Positions 6,592 through 7,552 of a stretch of 7,552 nucleotides of DNA are shown in pieces. Origin of the DNA: Candidatus Poseidoniaceae archaeon (lineage in GTDB: Archaea; Thermoplasmatota; Poseidoniia; Poseidoniales; Poseidoniaceae); NCBI GenBank assembly GCA_023254445.1, contig JALRLN010000061.1, positions 1-7,552 on the forward strand, given 5' to 3'. Made by a program: the position numbers and the translations under genes. The notes below the pieces were generated by a model, which saw only the letters and a program-made list of their open reading frames with translations, was not told the DNA's origin and made no database searches. Each line of letters begins with the position of its first letter. The first letter of the stretch is position 1.

Positions 6592-6598
6592 TTCATAG
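6592..6598 (+). promoter_or_regulatory. putative archaeal TATA box (box A) of the last gene
   Basis: TTCATAG starts 30 nt before the GTG at 6622 in the short gap after the isoaspartyl peptidase stop. It matches the position of the other TTCA/TTGA elements. No ribosome site is present near the GTG, which fits leaderless translation. Confidence 0.4.
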
Positions 6599-6621
6599 GG
6601 GCCGAGCGGACGCCGTAGCAC

Positions 6622-7552
6622 GTGGGACGAACGAAATCGACGCTTCAGGCGCAGGTGTTCGAATCCTGCGCCACGCGCCTTACGGAGGCGCTTGAACGCG
6701 GTACGGTGGCGTGGCCGCTGCCGTCGCCCCCCCTGATCGATCCAGACTTCCCACCGCTGCCACCCAACGCACCTGCGGACGTCACCACCGCTGGACTGGC
6801 CTTGCTTGAGGCCGACCGCGGCACCTTTGAGCGGCACCTCGACGACGTCGTCGACCTCGTGGTCCCCCAGCGCATGAGCCTCTCCGATGACCCCTACGAA
6901 GTGCACGCTCGCTGGCTGAACCGGCGCGTGGACGACCTCGCTGAACGCATCGTGTACCGGCTCACGACCGCGTGGCTCTCGCAGGCCCTCGACCGTGAAG
7001 CACCGAACACCGACCGCTGGTGGCTCGCCGTCGCCTTGCTCAACGGCCTCGCGCAGAACGCGCACGGGCAAGCCGTCCACGAGGGCTACCACCTGCTCGA
7101 ATCCATCGCCCTCGCGCAACGCCCCGGCACCTGGCACACCCAACCTGACGTTGGACCCCAGCACCTCGGGTGGAACCCGCATGCGGTGGTGCCACGCACA
7201 ACGAACGTCGAGGCGCATACCGCGGGGACGGAAGCCGCCTCGTGGTTGCTCGACCGGCTGGAAAGCGGTGACGTGGACCGCCGCTTGCTGCTCATTCGCT
7301 GGTGTGAACTGCTGCTGGAGCGACCCCCGCTGGTCGAGCCGCTCGCGCTTGTCGACCGGTTGGCACGGCGAGCCAACGATCCCGAGGCTGAGGTTGCGGC
7401 TCGCGTCTGCACCTGCTTGGCGCGGCTCGTCGAACGTTCCCTCGACGGCGGCCTTGAGGTCGTGCACAAACTGCATGCCCGCGAGGACGTCGCCGTTCGA
7501 CGCGCCCTCGCCGACGTCTTGACGCGCTTGTTCCGTCGCGTGACGTGGGAGG
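6622..7552 (+). CDS. uncharacterised helix-rich (HEAT-like?) protein, 3' end beyond window
   Basis: I do not recognise this protein. Reading from the GTG at 6622 gives 310 residues with no stop before the right edge. An in-frame TAG at 6616-6618 means the GTG is the first possible start, and the first in-frame ATG is only at residue 85. The chain is rich in Leu, Arg, Asp, Glu and Ala, with no membrane segment or signal peptide. A Pro-rich stretch lies at about 32-52 (WPLPSPPLIDPDFPPLPP is its core). The C-terminal part, from about residue 215, reads as successive amphipathic helices, for example RRLLLIRWCELLLERP, PLALVDRLARRA and AEVAARVCTCLARLVERS, then VRRALADVLTRLFRR. That looks like alpha-solenoid (HEAT/ARM-type) packing, but no repeat consensus is strict enough to be sure. 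Such proteins are often scaffolds; no catalytic motif is seen. A TATA-like box 30 nt upstream suggests its own leaderless transcript rather than membership of the preceding operon. Confidence 0.75.
   Translation, partial: MGRTKSTLQAQVFESCATRLTEALERGTVAWPLPSPPLIDPDFPPLPPNAPADVTTAGLALLEADRGTFERHLDDVVDLVVPQRMSLSDDPYEVHARWLNRRVDDLAERIVYRLTTAWLSQALDREAPNTDRWWLAVALLNGLAQNAHGQAVHEGYHLLESIALAQRPGTWHTQPDVGPQHLGWNPHAVVPRTTNVEAHTAGTEAASWLLDRLESGDVDRRLLLIRWCELLLERPPLVEPLALVDRLARRANDPEAEVAARVCTCLARLVERSLDGGLEVVHKLHAREDVAVRRALADVLTRLFRRVTWE
6648..6672 (+). repeat. perfect 8-bp inverted repeat with T-loop-like loop
   Basis: GGCGCAGG (6648-6655) and CCTGCGCC (6665-6672) are exact reverse complements around a 9-nt loop TGTTCGAAT. 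The loop resembles the TTCGAAT of a tRNA T-arm, though it has two extra bases. It is inside the 5' end of the last coding sequence, about 26 nt past the GTG. The reading frame runs through it, so it may simply be coding sequence that happens to be self-complementary. Confidence 0.4.

Noticed and set aside
6582..6593. Short inverted repeat AAGGT-CC-ACCTT next to the last gene's TATA-like box
   Set aside because: Five-base arms around 2 nt are too short to separate from chance, and no second copy was seen in the window. It could be an operator half, but there is no supporting evidence.
6618..6678. Functional tRNA gene on the plus strand
   Set aside because: The T-arm-like hairpin has a 9-nt loop, the unit is about 61 nt, and there is no D-arm or credible anticodon arm, so a working tRNA is not supported.

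Overview
The window is a gene-dense, high-GC stretch with seven complete or partial protein-coding genes on both strands and almost no spare DNA. I see no rRNA, complete tRNA, insertion sequence or CRISPR array. No gene names the organism. At least four genes have a TTCAAAA-like element starting 29-30 nt upstream of the start codon and no Shine-Dalgarno sequence at normal spacing. That is the layout of an archaeal TATA box driving a leaderless transcript. Genes that follow closely behind another gene instead carry GGAGG/GAGG-type ribosome sites. Together with acidic, Asp/Glu-rich soluble proteins and ordinary household families, this suggests an archaeon. A marine Thermoplasmatota lineage such as Poseidoniales (Marine Group II) is my best guess, but it is an inference; a high-GC bacterium is not excluded.

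Layout. 1-1368 (minus) is a UMF1/Atg22-like major facilitator whose C-terminal part lies beyond the left edge. It is divergent from 1530-2366 (plus), a YjjU-like patatin phospholipase. 2439-3974 (plus) is a 14-helix DHA2-type multidrug efflux transporter, followed after 39 nt by a small membrane protein of unknown function (4014-4577). That gene meets a glutathione peroxidase on the minus strand (4581-5033) tail to tail, with only 3 nt between stop codons. A 92-nt divergent spacer separates the peroxidase from a cyclophilin (5126-5608), which lies 9 nt ahead of an isoaspartyl peptidase/type III asparaginase (5618-6571). The last gene (GTG at 6622, plus) is an unrecognised, helix-rich protein running off the right edge.

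Function. The centre-right block groups activities against molecular damage: peroxide reduction (glutathione peroxidase), proline isomerisation (cyclophilin) and hydrolysis of isoaspartyl peptides (isoaspartyl peptidase). The left block is membrane and lipid oriented: two MFS carriers, a patatin hydrolase and a small membrane protein. No clearly new system is visible. The points most worth checking are the shared leaderless promoter pattern, a hydrophilic segment of at least 118 residues inserted in the UMF1 carrier, the displaced cysteine in the peroxidase, the hairpin that presents a ribosome site in its loop, and the T-loop-like hairpin at the start of the unknown last gene.
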